Source: Ruminococcus sp.
GTDB lineage: Bacteria; Bacillota; Clostridia; Oscillospirales; Ruminococcaceae
NCBI GenBank assembly: GCA_015066875.1
Contig: SVNM01000004.1
Span: 1-64,000, forward strand
Direction: 5' to 3'
DNA length: 64,000 nucleotides
Shown: piece by piece, positions 17,531 through 25,918 of the stretch
Layout: every line of letters starts with the position of its first letter
How positions within the stretch are numbered: position 1 is the first letter of the stretch
Position numbers and translations under genes: made by a program
Notes under the pieces: generated by a model
Databases searched by the model: none
What the model was told of the DNA's origin: nothing
Seen by the model: only the letters and a program-made list of their open reading frames with translations

Positions 17531-18683
17531 TGCCGATGATATCGTCGAGCTGAAAAACCGTAAAAAAAGACGAAAGCGCCTTATAAAGCTTCTGATATTC
17601 CTGCTTATTTCACTGATAGCACTGGGACTCTACCATTACAGGGGAGAGTGGCTTCCAAAGCTTCAGGGACTGGGCAAGCATTATCAGACAATCAGAAACT
17701 CAGGCCGTCTTGCCGAGGGAAACTTCCCCATAGAGATAAACGGCGGTGCAGAGTATCAGTTTGAATACAGCGAGGATACGCTGTTCAGACTTTCAGACGC
17801 ATATATATATTACTACAATACCGATGGCGGACAGCTTAAAAAGCGTCAGCACGCATTTACAAACAGCGTTCTCAATGTTGCAGGTGAAAATGCCCTCATC
17901 TTTGAAAGCGGAGGAAATGAGCTTGTTGTTGAAACTCAGGACAATATCCTCTACTCAAAGCAGATGGAAAACACCATAATTTTCGCAAGAATAAGCAAGG
18001 AAGCATATACAGCCGTTGTAACCACATCTGATAATTATGCCTGCCAGCTCACCGTTTATAACAACAAGGGCGAGAATATCTATCAGAGAAACTGCGTAGA
18101 GCGTATCAACGATATCAGCTTTACAGGCGACAGCGAGGGCTGTGTGCTCAGCTATCTTGGAGCAGAAAACGGTACCCTTGTCACAAGTGTTCAGAAGATA
18201 GACTTCAGCGATGAGAACGAGCTGTGGACATCGCCGGGAATCAACACCTTTGGTCTTGAGACATATTCGGCTAACAGCGGAGCCTTTGTGCTTGGATACA
18301 GCTCCTGTGCATATGTTGATAAAAACGGAGAGATTACCTCGTTTTACGAGTACGACGGCGACCTTGCAGGCGGTGACAGCAAGGGCGGAAAATCTGCCGT
18401 AATCATCAACGATGACGAGCGAAGAAAATATACAATGGTGCTTTTTGATAAGGAGGACGAAACTCCCATAACCATTGAATTTGACGATCCCCTTGAATAT
18501 GTAACCGTATATGACGGTCTTGCATATGTTATGAGCAAAGAGTCGCTATGTGCCTATGATTTCAGCGGAAATCTGAGATCTACAGCCGATGTAAGCGATT
18601 CCTGCACACAGTTCAGAAGAAGCAGTGATTACATCTTCCTTATGAGCTATAACCGAGTTGACAGAATAGACTACAACAGCTGA
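17517..18683 (+). CDS. DUF5711 family protein, membrane-anchored propeller-like
   Basis: 388 residues with a short basic cytoplasmic head (KNRKKRRKRLIK), one membrane helix (about 22-42) and an extracytoplasmic region of repeated beta-rich segments ending in repeated V-Y-x-G-L-A-Y-V-type strands, as in DUF5711 proteins. GTG start behind AAAGGAGG. Function unknown; the family is usually found beside CvpA-like genes, as here. Confidence 0.65.
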   Translation: MPMYDADDIVELKNRKKRRKRLIKLLIFLLISLIALGLYHYRGEWLPKLQGLGKHYQTIRNSGRLAEGNFPIEINGGAEYQFEYSEDTLFRLSDAYIYYYNTDGGQLKKRQHAFTNSVLNVAGENALIFESGGNELVVETQDNILYSKQMENTIIFARISKEAYTAVVTTSDNYACQLTVYNNKGENIYQRNCVERINDISFTGDSEGCVLSYLGAENGTLVTSVQKIDFSDENELWTSPGINTFGLETYSANSGAFVLGYSSCAYVDKNGEITSFYEYDGDLAGGDSKGGKSAVIINDDERRKYTMVLFDKEDETPITIEFDDPLEYVTVYDGLAYVMSKESLCAYDFSGNLRSTADVSDSCTQFRRSSDYIFLMSYNRVDRIDYNS

Positions 18684-18710
18684 TAATATTTTAAAGGAGG
18701 CTTATTTATT

Positions 18711-19622
18711 ATGAATACAGAGTTCTGGTGGTTTTTTGATGCAGTGGCAGTTGTAATACTGCTTGTTACAGTTTTTCTTTCAGGAAAGCGAGGCTTTTCA
18801 AAATCAATCGTAACGTGCATAGGCTGTATCGTTGCAGTTGCACTTTCTTTCCCTCTGAGCAGACAGATGGGCGAGATATTCTACAACAGCAGTATCAGCG
18901 AGAGCAATGTGAAGGCATTAGATAAGGCTCTGGAAAAAAACAGCGTGCCCGATAAGATGAAAACCTACATAGAGGGACTTGGCTACAGCATAAGAATTGA
19001 TGAGGATATATTTGCGGATATTCTTACAAATGAGGAAAAAGATGTTTACGATGCCCTGTACACCTATGTAAACAACATAAACGGCAGAAATGTTGACGAA
19101 AAGTCTGAGTTTGAGGAAAAGCTCACAGAAGGCTTTGCACTTACAATCGGAAGTATCGTTAAACAGGAGCTTACTGCTTATGAAGCAGAATATGCCGAGA
19201 ATTTCATAAGAACAGAAGAGGGCAGAGCTCTGCTTGAAGAAAATATGTATAAGGTCTGCAATCCCAATACAATGGTGGGTGCAGAGTATATCGAAGCGAA
19301 CTTTGTAGCTACAGGTTCAAAGGAATTCGTGAGAGTTATGAGCTTTGTAATACTCGTTTTTGTGATTATGATTATCGTTAAGATAGTTGAAAAGCTCATT
19401 CACGGCGAGGAAAATCCCGACAGAATAAATAATGAGCTTGCAAGCCATATTGCAGGCGGAGTACTCGGCATTTTTGAGGGACTTATGCTTATTTTCGTGG
19501 CATCGGCTTGTGTAAGAGTAAACATAATACTCGGTTCAGACAATATGATGATGTTCAACAGCGAAACAATCGACAAGACAATTGTTTTCAAATATGTATA
19601 TAATCTTGTGCTGAAGATTTAA
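18711..19622 (+). CDS. CvpA-like membrane protein
   Basis: 303 residues. The N-terminus has two membrane segments around GKRGFSKSIV, the R-G-F motif of CvpA (colicin V production) proteins, then a long soluble loop (about 65-200) and two more membrane segments near 205-270. CvpA homologues are linked to envelope homeostasis; the exact role is not settled. Strong AAAGGAGG site. Longer than standard CvpA (~180) because of the central loop. Confidence 0.6.
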   Translation: MNTEFWWFFDAVAVVILLVTVFLSGKRGFSKSIVTCIGCIVAVALSFPLSRQMGEIFYNSSISESNVKALDKALEKNSVPDKMKTYIEGLGYSIRIDEDIFADILTNEEKDVYDALYTYVNNINGRNVDEKSEFEEKLTEGFALTIGSIVKQELTAYEAEYAENFIRTEEGRALLEENMYKVCNPNTMVGAEYIEANFVATGSKEFVRVMSFVILVFVIMIIVKIVEKLIHGEENPDRINNELASHIAGGVLGIFEGLMLIFVASACVRVNIILGSDNMMMFNSETIDKTIVFKYVYNLVLKI

Positions 19623-19677
19623 CAATATGACCTTCAGCCATTCCATACAGCAAATTTTTTAGGAGGTTATCAGCCTG

Positions 19678-22023
19678 ATGATAATGTGCACAAGATGCAA
19701 AAAAAGACCCGCAGTAGTGTTTATAACATCAATGCAGGGCAATGAAAAGAAGAATGAGGGACTCTGCCTTTCCTGTGCAAAGCAGATGAATATTCCACAG
19801 GTTTCAGAGTATATGGAAAAGCTTGGTATTACCGATGAGGAAATCGACCAGCTTTCCGACCAGATGATGAATATGCTTGACGGCGACAGCTTTGAAATGG
19901 GCGGTTCGGGATTAATGCCCGAATTCCTCAGCAGTATGTTCCAGAATCCTCCCTTTGATGAGGCTTCGGGTGAAAGCTCAGCTGTTTCAGAGGGTGACGC
20001 TCAGACAGGCGGAGACAATGATAATAAGGAAGCTCAGGGAAAGGGCGAAAAACGCGGTCCCTTCGGCTTTGGCAGAAAGGATAAGAAGCCAAAGGAAAAG
20101 GAGCTTAAATTCCTTGGAAGCTACTGTACAAACCTTTCACAGAAGGCTTCTGAAGGAAAGCTTGATGCCATTATCGGCAGAGATAAGGAAATTGCAAGAG
20201 TTATCCAGATTCTTTCAAGAAGAACTAAGAACAATCCCTGCCTCATAGGCGAGCCGGGCGTAGGTAAAACAGCCGTTGCCGAGGGTATCGCTCAGCGGAT
20301 CAACGAGGGAAATGTTCCCTTTAATCTTGCAGATAAGAAGGTTTACCTGCTTGACCTTACCGCTCTTGTTGCGGGAACACAGTTCCGTGGCCAGTTTGAA
20401 AGCCGTGTAAAGGGACTTGTTGATGAGGTTAAGCGTGAGGGAAATATTATCCTCTTTATAGACGAGGTCCATAACCTTGTTGGCGCAGGCGACTCTGAAG
20501 GCTCAATGAACGCTGCGAATATCTTAAAGCCCGCTCTTTCACGAGGCGAGGTACAGGTTATCGGTGCTACTACCTTCGGCGAGTACCGCAAGTATATCGA
20601 AAAGGACTCTGCTCTTGAGCGCCGTTTCCAGCCCGTTACAATTACCGAGCCTACTGTTGAAGATACCGTTGATGTGCTTTTGGGAATCAAGAAATATTAC
20701 GAGGACTACCACAAGGTCAAGATTTCAGATTATCTGCTGAGAGTCTGCGCTGTTCTTTCCGAACGCTATATCACAGACAGATTTCTTCCCGATAAGGCTA
20801 TAGACCTTATGGACGAGGGCTGTGCAAGAGCAAGCATACGCTCGCCTGAAATTGCAGATTACGATAAGCTTAAAAAGGAAATACAGGCTCTTGAAGCAAA
20901 GGAAAAGGAGATTTCTGAGCAGACTGAGCCCGACTATCAGGCTCTTGCAGAGGTTAAGGGAAAGCTTATCCATACACGTGAGCGTGAGGAGGAGCTTCGC
21001 GTCAAGGCTGAAAATGTAGAGGTTACCGAAGAGGATATCGCTAAGGTTGTAGAGCTCTGGACGGGTATTCCCGCAAACAAGATTGCCGAAACAGAGTTTC
21101 TTAAAATTGCTCGTCTTGAGGGAGCACTCAAAAAGCGTATAATCGGTCAGGACGAAGCAGTAGAGCTTCTTGCAAAGGCTATCAAGCGTACAAGAGTTCA
21201 CCTCAGCAAGCGTCGCAGACCTGCTTCATTTATCTTTGTAGGACCTACAGGTGTGGGAAAAACCGAGCTTGTAAAGGCTCTTTCAGAGGAAATGTTCGAC
21301 TCTACCGAGCCTCTTATCCGTCTTGATATGACCGAGTATATGGAAAAGCACTCGGTTGCAAGAATGATAGGCTCTCCTCCCGGATATGTTGGCTATGACG
21401 AGGCGGGACAGCTTACCGAAAAGGTAAGACGCAAGCCCTATTCGGTAATTCTCTTTGATGAAATCGAAAAGGCTCACCCTGATGTAATGAATATTCTTAT
21501 GCAGATTCTTGACGAGGGTAAGGTTGATGACGCTCACGGAAGAACTGTAAACTTTGAAAATACAATTATCTGTATGACCTCTAATGCCGGCTCTACAGAC
21601 AAGTCTACAGGTGCGGGCTTTAACCGTACAGATAACGATATCACACGCGATAAGGCTGTAAAGGGACTGAGAGAGTTCCTTCGTCCTGAATTCCTTGGAA
21701 GAATAGACGAGGTTGTAGTATTCAGCCAGCTTACCAAGGAAAATTATGCCGAGATTGCAGGTCTTATGCTCAGCGAAATGCGTGAGCCTCTTGCAGAAAA
21801 GAACATTGCTCTTGAGTATGACGAGAAGGCTCTTAAGGCAATTGCAGAGAAGTCTCACGGAGGCAAGAGCGGTGCAAGAGATATCCGCCGTGTTATCCGT
21901 CAGGAGATAGAAGACTCTGTTGCAGAAATTATCATTGAAAAGGCATCTGAAATTAAGACTATTTCAATATCTGCAGATGATAATAATAATATAACCGTTA
22001 AGGGCATTGAAGGAGTGGAGTAA
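19678..22023 (+). CDS. ClpC-like AAA+ unfoldase with N-terminal zinc domain
   Basis: 781 residues. The usual Clp_N double repeat is missing; instead there is a Cys4 zinc-type module (C4, C7, C30, C33) like the N-terminus of McsA/UVR proteins, then an acidic linker. NBD1 has Walker A GEPGVGKTA (~191) and FIDEVHNLVG; a short middle coiled coil follows; NBD2 has GPTGVGKTE (~522) and LFDEIEKAHP. Between Walker B and sensor 2, STGAGFN occupies the position of the ClpP-docking loop, so protease partnership is possible. GGAGG lies 11 bases before the ATG. Likely a proteolysis or disaggregation motor whose zinc domain recruits substrate. Confidence 0.85.
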   Translation: MIMCTRCKKRPAVVFITSMQGNEKKNEGLCLSCAKQMNIPQVSEYMEKLGITDEEIDQLSDQMMNMLDGDSFEMGGSGLMPEFLSSMFQNPPFDEASGESSAVSEGDAQTGGDNDNKEAQGKGEKRGPFGFGRKDKKPKEKELKFLGSYCTNLSQKASEGKLDAIIGRDKEIARVIQILSRRTKNNPCLIGEPGVGKTAVAEGIAQRINEGNVPFNLADKKVYLLDLTALVAGTQFRGQFESRVKGLVDEVKREGNIILFIDEVHNLVGAGDSEGSMNAANILKPALSRGEVQVIGATTFGEYRKYIEKDSALERRFQPVTITEPTVEDTVDVLLGIKKYYEDYHKVKISDYLLRVCAVLSERYITDRFLPDKAIDLMDEGCARASIRSPEIADYDKLKKEIQALEAKEKEISEQTEPDYQALAEVKGKLIHTREREEELRVKAENVEVTEEDIAKVVELWTGIPANKIAETEFLKIARLEGALKKRIIGQDEAVELLAKAIKRTRVHLSKRRRPASFIFVGPTGVGKTELVKALSEEMFDSTEPLIRLDMTEYMEKHSVARMIGSPPGYVGYDEAGQLTEKVRRKPYSVILFDEIEKAHPDVMNILMQILDEGKVDDAHGRTVNFENTIICMTSNAGSTDKSTGAGFNRTDNDITRDKAVKGLREFLRPEFLGRIDEVVVFSQLTKENYAEIAGLMLSEMREPLAEKNIALEYDEKALKAIAEKSHGGKSGARDIRRVIRQEIEDSVAEIIIEKASEIKTISISADDNNNITVKGIEGVE

Positions 22024-22025
22024 TT

Positions 22026-22631
22026 ATGAGGAAAAAGCTTTCATTAATTGCGGTGGCTTCAGTTTTGGCGCTCTTTGCAACAGGTTGCGGAGCCGATGGC
22101 AACGGCTCTGAAGAAAGCAAAGCGATAAAGCTTCCCAAATCAGGAGCTACTCCCGTTCTTTCCCTCAGTAATGCCGAGGGAAGCCCCGGCGAAACGGTAG
22201 AGATCACATTGTCTGTAAAAGGCGCAGACAACAAGTGGTGCTCAAGCGGTGTACACATAATTTACGATGAAAATCTTGTATGCGTTCCTTCAGAAGCAGA
22301 TCCCGAAACACCCTCTTATAAAAAGGGACCCGCTGTTGAGGAAATGATGGCGTGCATAGCAAAGCTCTGGACGGATAAGCTTCTGCCTGAGCTTGAAAAA
22401 GATAACAAACATTCAGTATTCTTCTGCTCTGCGGGCGACGGAGACTGCGGTAAGGACGGAGATATCGCTACCTTTGAATTTGTAATTCCCGCAGACGCTC
22501 AGTCGGGCAAGGTTTATGATATCGAGTTTTTCTACCGCGAGGGAGATATGTTTGCAAACAGCGCTTCAGAACAGGATTTTCAGGATTACGCATTCAGTAA
22601 CTGGCAGAATGGCTCAATTAAAGTAAAATAA
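22026..22631 (+). CDS. Lipoprotein with cohesin-like domain
   Basis: 201 residues. A signal peptide ends in the lipobox LFATGCG. The mature part starts with LSLSNAEGSPGETVEITLSV and SGVHIIYDENLV, the strand pattern of cohesin domains, and ends with ATFEFVIPADAQSGKVYDI, the last-strand pattern. Cohesins bind dockerins, so this could display dockerin proteins on the cell membrane. That is inference; the domain may only be cohesin-fold. Starts 2 bases after the ClpC-like gene and 15 bases before a dockerin enzyme. Confidence 0.6.
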   Translation: MRKKLSLIAVASVLALFATGCGADGNGSEESKAIKLPKSGATPVLSLSNAEGSPGETVEITLSVKGADNKWCSSGVHIIYDENLVCVPSEADPETPSYKKGPAVEEMMACIAKLWTDKLLPELEKDNKHSVFFCSAGDGDCGKDGDIATFEFVIPADAQSGKVYDIEFFYREGDMFANSASEQDFQDYAFSNWQNGSIKVK

Positions 22632-22646
22632 TAAGGAGTTTTGAAG

Positions 22647-24803
22647 ATGAAAAGACGATTTACAGCGTTTGTCACAGCAGGTATCACGCTTCTGACAGCA
22701 GGTCTGTCGGCTTTTACCGCTGTGCCCGATGAGGTTTCGGCAAGTACCTCTGAGGATATAAAAATAATGGCAATAGGCGACTCTATTACCGATGGCTACG
22801 GTATAACAGGCTCATACAGAAAATATCTTGACTATGCTCTCACACAGAAGGGCTACTCTACAGATTTTGTTGGCATCAAGGACGAGTATGACGTTACCTT
22901 TACCTACAATGGCGAAAGCTATACCTATGATAACGCCAATGTGGGCTACAGCGGTTACGCTATTCAGGCTTACAACGGCAGAAGCGGTATTTACGAGACT
23001 CTTTTCGACGGCTGGAATGTTATTACCGATAAGGATCCCGATATTATTCTCCTTCAGATCGGTACTAACGACCTTCTCGACGCTCGTCTTGACCCCGTAA
23101 GCAATGCGGGAGATGTTACTGCAACTACAAGTGCTTATGAGCGTCTTGAAAACCTTGTTGATAAGATTCTTGAAAGTATGGACGATACGGATATGCTTTT
23201 CCTGGCTTCCGTTCCCTATATCGACGCTGAGGTTCGTTATGACTGGCTCAGCGCATACAGCTGGAATTACGGACTTGATACAAGCTCTGCAAATGCTGAG
23301 CTTACCGCTAAAGTAAATGAGTGCGTTAATATATATAATGCTAATTTACAGGCTATGATCACTAAAAAAAGGGTTGATGCAACTTTGGCAAATGAAGAAT
23401 CAAGAATACGCTTCTGCGATATCAACAGTGTTGTTGATATGAAAACTCAGCTTGCTGACGGAGTTCACCCCAACGAGTCAGGCTATGAAAGTATGGGACT
23501 TCACTGGGCAGAGCTTATCGGTACATATCTTGAAAACGGCAATATTACAACTCAGCCGTCAACTTCAACAACTACAACAACCTCTACTTCCACAACTACC
23601 ACAACCACAACCTCATCTGAGATAACAACAACTACAACTACCACAGAGGCTTTCAAGTTTGAAACTCTTGTGTATGACATCGACATCTCAGACAGAGAAG
23701 AAGGCTATGAGTATACTGTAAAGGCTCAGTTTGACGGAGCACCCTATGCAAGTCTTGGTGGCTGTATCGGATACGGCACAGGCGCTTCTGACTGGGTAAA
23801 TCTTGACTGGAGCGGTTCTCTTGACGCAGACGGAAACAGTGTAATCTCAATTCCAATCAGCGATATCCCCGTGAGCTTTGAAAGCGCACAGATTCAGGTA
23901 TGGTGGTCAAATACATGGGATAACGAGGCAGGCGCTTCAGTTGACCAGCCTGTAGAGCTTATCGGCTACACAGTTGAAAGAGACGATACAGATATAGTTA
24001 CAACAACTACTACGACCACTACCACAACTACAACCACCACAAGTACTACTACGACTACAACTACTACCGAACGCATAGCTCTTTTCCCGCTTATCGAGCC
24101 TCTTTCAGACAGCGTGGTTGCAGGTGAGGAATTTGAAATAAATATTCTCGCTTATATGAAGGACGAGACAACGGCTATCCCTGTTGAAAAGCTTATGCTC
24201 GGCTTTGTGAATGAAGGCGGGTTTGAAATCGTTTCCGTTTCTGAGACTTCACCCGCACTGGGCGGAGCTGATGTTGCATATGACGAAAAGACAGGAATCA
24301 TCACAATTATCTGCGATAAGGCTACACAGGCAGTAAAGCAGGAAATCATTGTTACAGTTACATTAAAGGCTCCGGAGGATATTCAGCCCGGTGAATATGA
24401 CATTTACCTTGACGAAGCTCTGTGCGGACTCATCACAACAGGCGGAGCCGAAAGCGATCAGCTTAATATTCTTCTTTCAAAGCAGACAATAACTGTTGTT
24501 GACGAAAGCGAATACAGAATTGCCGATCTTGTAAAGCTTACAGATTATCTCCTTGGCAGAGACAACAGCGGAATAACAGCTGAAAACGCTGAAAAGTACG
24601 ATATGAACAGCGATAAGACTCTTGATGTATGGGATCTTATTGACCTTAAGGTTTATCTTACAACACCGACAAGAGTGACAAGTAGTAATTCGACGTCAAC
24701 CAACATTTACCGTCCTTCATCCTCTTTAACCGATATCGATGAGGAGTCAGACATTGAAGCAACTGTCGTTGACTACTTTAAAAACAGCGCAACCCTTTCA
24801 TAA
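22647..24803 (+). CDS. Secreted SGNH/GDSL esterase with Thr linkers, beta-sandwich, cohesin-like and dockerin modules
   Basis: 718 residues. Signal peptide (1-32); SGNH hydrolase (about 38-298) with block I IGDSITDGYG (Ser46), block III QIGTND, block V DGVHPNESGYE; Thr-rich linker; a beta-sandwich likely to bind carbohydrate (about 335-446, Trp-rich WWSNTWDNE); second Thr linker; a cohesin-like domain (476-618); and a dockerin-like pair (621-668) whose second loop DMNSDKTLDVWD is canonical while the first lacks the calcium loop. A 50-residue tail follows. Likely a carbohydrate esterase for plant polysaccharide. ATG at 22647 follows AAGGAG. Confidence 0.85.
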   Translation: MKRRFTAFVTAGITLLTAGLSAFTAVPDEVSASTSEDIKIMAIGDSITDGYGITGSYRKYLDYALTQKGYSTDFVGIKDEYDVTFTYNGESYTYDNANVGYSGYAIQAYNGRSGIYETLFDGWNVITDKDPDIILLQIGTNDLLDARLDPVSNAGDVTATTSAYERLENLVDKILESMDDTDMLFLASVPYIDAEVRYDWLSAYSWNYGLDTSSANAELTAKVNECVNIYNANLQAMITKKRVDATLANEESRIRFCDINSVVDMKTQLADGVHPNESGYESMGLHWAELIGTYLENGNITTQPSTSTTTTTSTSTTTTTTTSSEITTTTTTTEAFKFETLVYDIDISDREEGYEYTVKAQFDGAPYASLGGCIGYGTGASDWVNLDWSGSLDADGNSVISIPISDIPVSFESAQIQVWWSNTWDNEAGASVDQPVELIGYTVERDDTDIVTTTTTTTTTTTTTTSTTTTTTTTERIALFPLIEPLSDSVVAGEEFEINILAYMKDETTAIPVEKLMLGFVNEGGFEIVSVSETSPALGGADVAYDEKTGIITIICDKATQAVKQEIIVTVTLKAPEDIQPGEYDIYLDEALCGLITTGGAESDQLNILLSKQTITVVDESEYRIADLVKLTDYLLGRDNSGITAENAEKYDMNSDKTLDVWDLIDLKVYLTTPTRVTSSNSTSTNIYRPSSSLTDIDEESDIEATVVDYFKNSATLS
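23553..23648 (+). repeat. Thr-codon repeat, linker 1
   Basis: Simple ACA/ACT/ACC codon repeats encode a poly-Thr/Ser linker between the esterase and the beta-sandwich domain. Confidence 0.9.
23996..24069 (+). repeat. Thr-codon repeat, linker 2
   Basis: A second run of ACN codons encodes about 24 mostly Thr residues before the cohesin-like domain. Confidence 0.9.
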
Positions 24804-24809
24804 AAGCAA

Positions 24810-24836
24810 AAGCCTCTCTGAATTTCAGAGAGGCTT
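24810..24836 (+). terminator. Hairpin after the esterase gene
   Basis: AAGCCTCTCTGAA and its exact complement around a single T, six bases after the stop; weak T tract, followed by a second terminator. Confidence 0.7.
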
Positions 24837-24852
24837 AAATATTTGCATAAAG

Positions 24853-24887
24853 AAAGACCTCACGTATCCCGTGAGGTCTTGTTTTTT
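24853..24887. terminator. Bidirectional terminator between convergent genes
   Basis: AAGACCTCAC/GTGAGGTCTT stem with GTTTTTT on the plus side and TTTCTTT on the minus side, between the esterase and the leftward lipoprotein gene. Confidence 0.85.
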
Positions 24888-24900
24888 ACTTATTTACAGA

Positions 24901-25644
24901 TCAAGCACCTGTGCCTGTTACGTTGAATGTAACCTCAACTGTTGTCCAGCCGTCAGCGAAAACAGCCTTGTCAACGATCTGAGCTGAATACTCAGCGTTT
25001 CCGTAAACTGAACCCTCAGCAGTGTGAGCGTCCTCGGGAGCAGCTGAAACCCACTCGTTGTAGATGTTTGAACGCATTTCCTTGCCGTCATCAGAAGATG
25101 TGTAAGGCTTAGCGATCATCTCAACCTCGTTGCCGTCGATCTTGATGCTTGTGATGTCGATTGACATATTAGGATAAAGTGTAGTACCGTCCTTAACGAT
25201 TACAGAAGCGAAAGAACATCCGCTGGGAACATACTGGTCATTAACATCGCCTGTTGTGTCATAACGGAAGCCGTTTGTATCAGCAGTAACGCTTACAGTG
25301 TACTCGCCATCGCCATTGATAGTAGCAACGCCTGCATCATATGCGAGCATATAGCCTTCATCGTCAACGCTTCCCCAGTACTGAATCCACCACTGACCGT
25401 CAACGATAGCAAGGTAAGCATCGCCTGACTCAGCGCCGATGGGATCTTCAAAATCAGCTGTATCAGCAGCCTGAGGAGGAGCTGTAGTTTCAGCAGCCTC
25501 AGTAGTAGCTTCTGTAGTAGCCTCAGTAGTAGCCTCAGTAGTTGCTTCTTCCTTGCCACCTTCTGAGCTTTCGCCACAAGCTGTGAAAGCGCCACAAACC
25601 ATCATAGAAGCAAGAAGACAAGCTAAAAATCTTTTTGTTTTCAT
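24901..25644 (-). CDS. Secreted lipoprotein with Thr/Glu linker and beta-rich domain
   Basis: 247 residues. Signal peptide with lipobox AFTACG, a linker of four ATTE units, then a ~190-residue domain rich in Trp, Tyr, Gly and Asp (DGQWWIQYWGSVDDEGYML) with a repeat-free beta pattern. It resembles carbohydrate-binding beta-sandwiches but I could not place it in a named family. ATG 25644 is preferred (AGAGG upstream, standard MKTKRF signal start); an upstream ATG at 25683 would add 13 residues. Has its own promoter and leader. Confidence 0.7.
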   Translation of the reverse strand: MKTKRFLACLLASMMVCGAFTACGESSEGGKEEATTEATTEATTEATTEAAETTAPPQAADTADFEDPIGAESGDAYLAIVDGQWWIQYWGSVDDEGYMLAYDAGVATINGDGEYTVSVTADTNGFRYDTTGDVNDQYVPSGCSFASVIVKDGTTLYPNMSIDITSIKIDGNEVEMIAKPYTSSDDGKEMRSNIYNEWVSAAPEDAHTAEGSVYGNAEYSAQIVDKAVFADGWTTVEVTFNVTGTGA

Positions 25645-25765
25645 AGAAATAACCTCTTTCTGATAATAATAAACATTTTTCACGGATACAGCCTACCTAA
25701 AGCCGTATCATAAAGCTGTGCAGATCAGTCCGTAAAGAACAGAGGGTGAATCCACACTATCAGCT

Positions 25766-25794
25766 ATTATAATAATACACAATTTTCGCATCAA
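25766..25794 (-). promoter_or_regulatory. Promoter of the 24.9-kb lipoprotein gene
   Basis: Minus-strand TTGATG, 17-base spacer, TATAAT. The start point leaves a ~110-base leader with several short complementary segments (ACGGA/TCCGT, GATAC/GTATC). Confidence 0.7.
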
Positions 25795-25918
25795 GTTCAA
25801 GATGCTAAATAGACAAAATTGAGCTGTCAGAACAGTGATATTTGTATAAACCTGACGTAAAACAGCCGAAAAATATTACAAATCGGTTAAAAATAACCAA
25901 ATCAAGCATCTGCGTATC

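Noticed and set aside
23553-24069. Repetitive ACA/ACT tracts that could suggest a CRISPR or satellite
   Set aside because: They are in frame, encode poly-Thr linkers of a secreted enzyme, and have no unique spacers.
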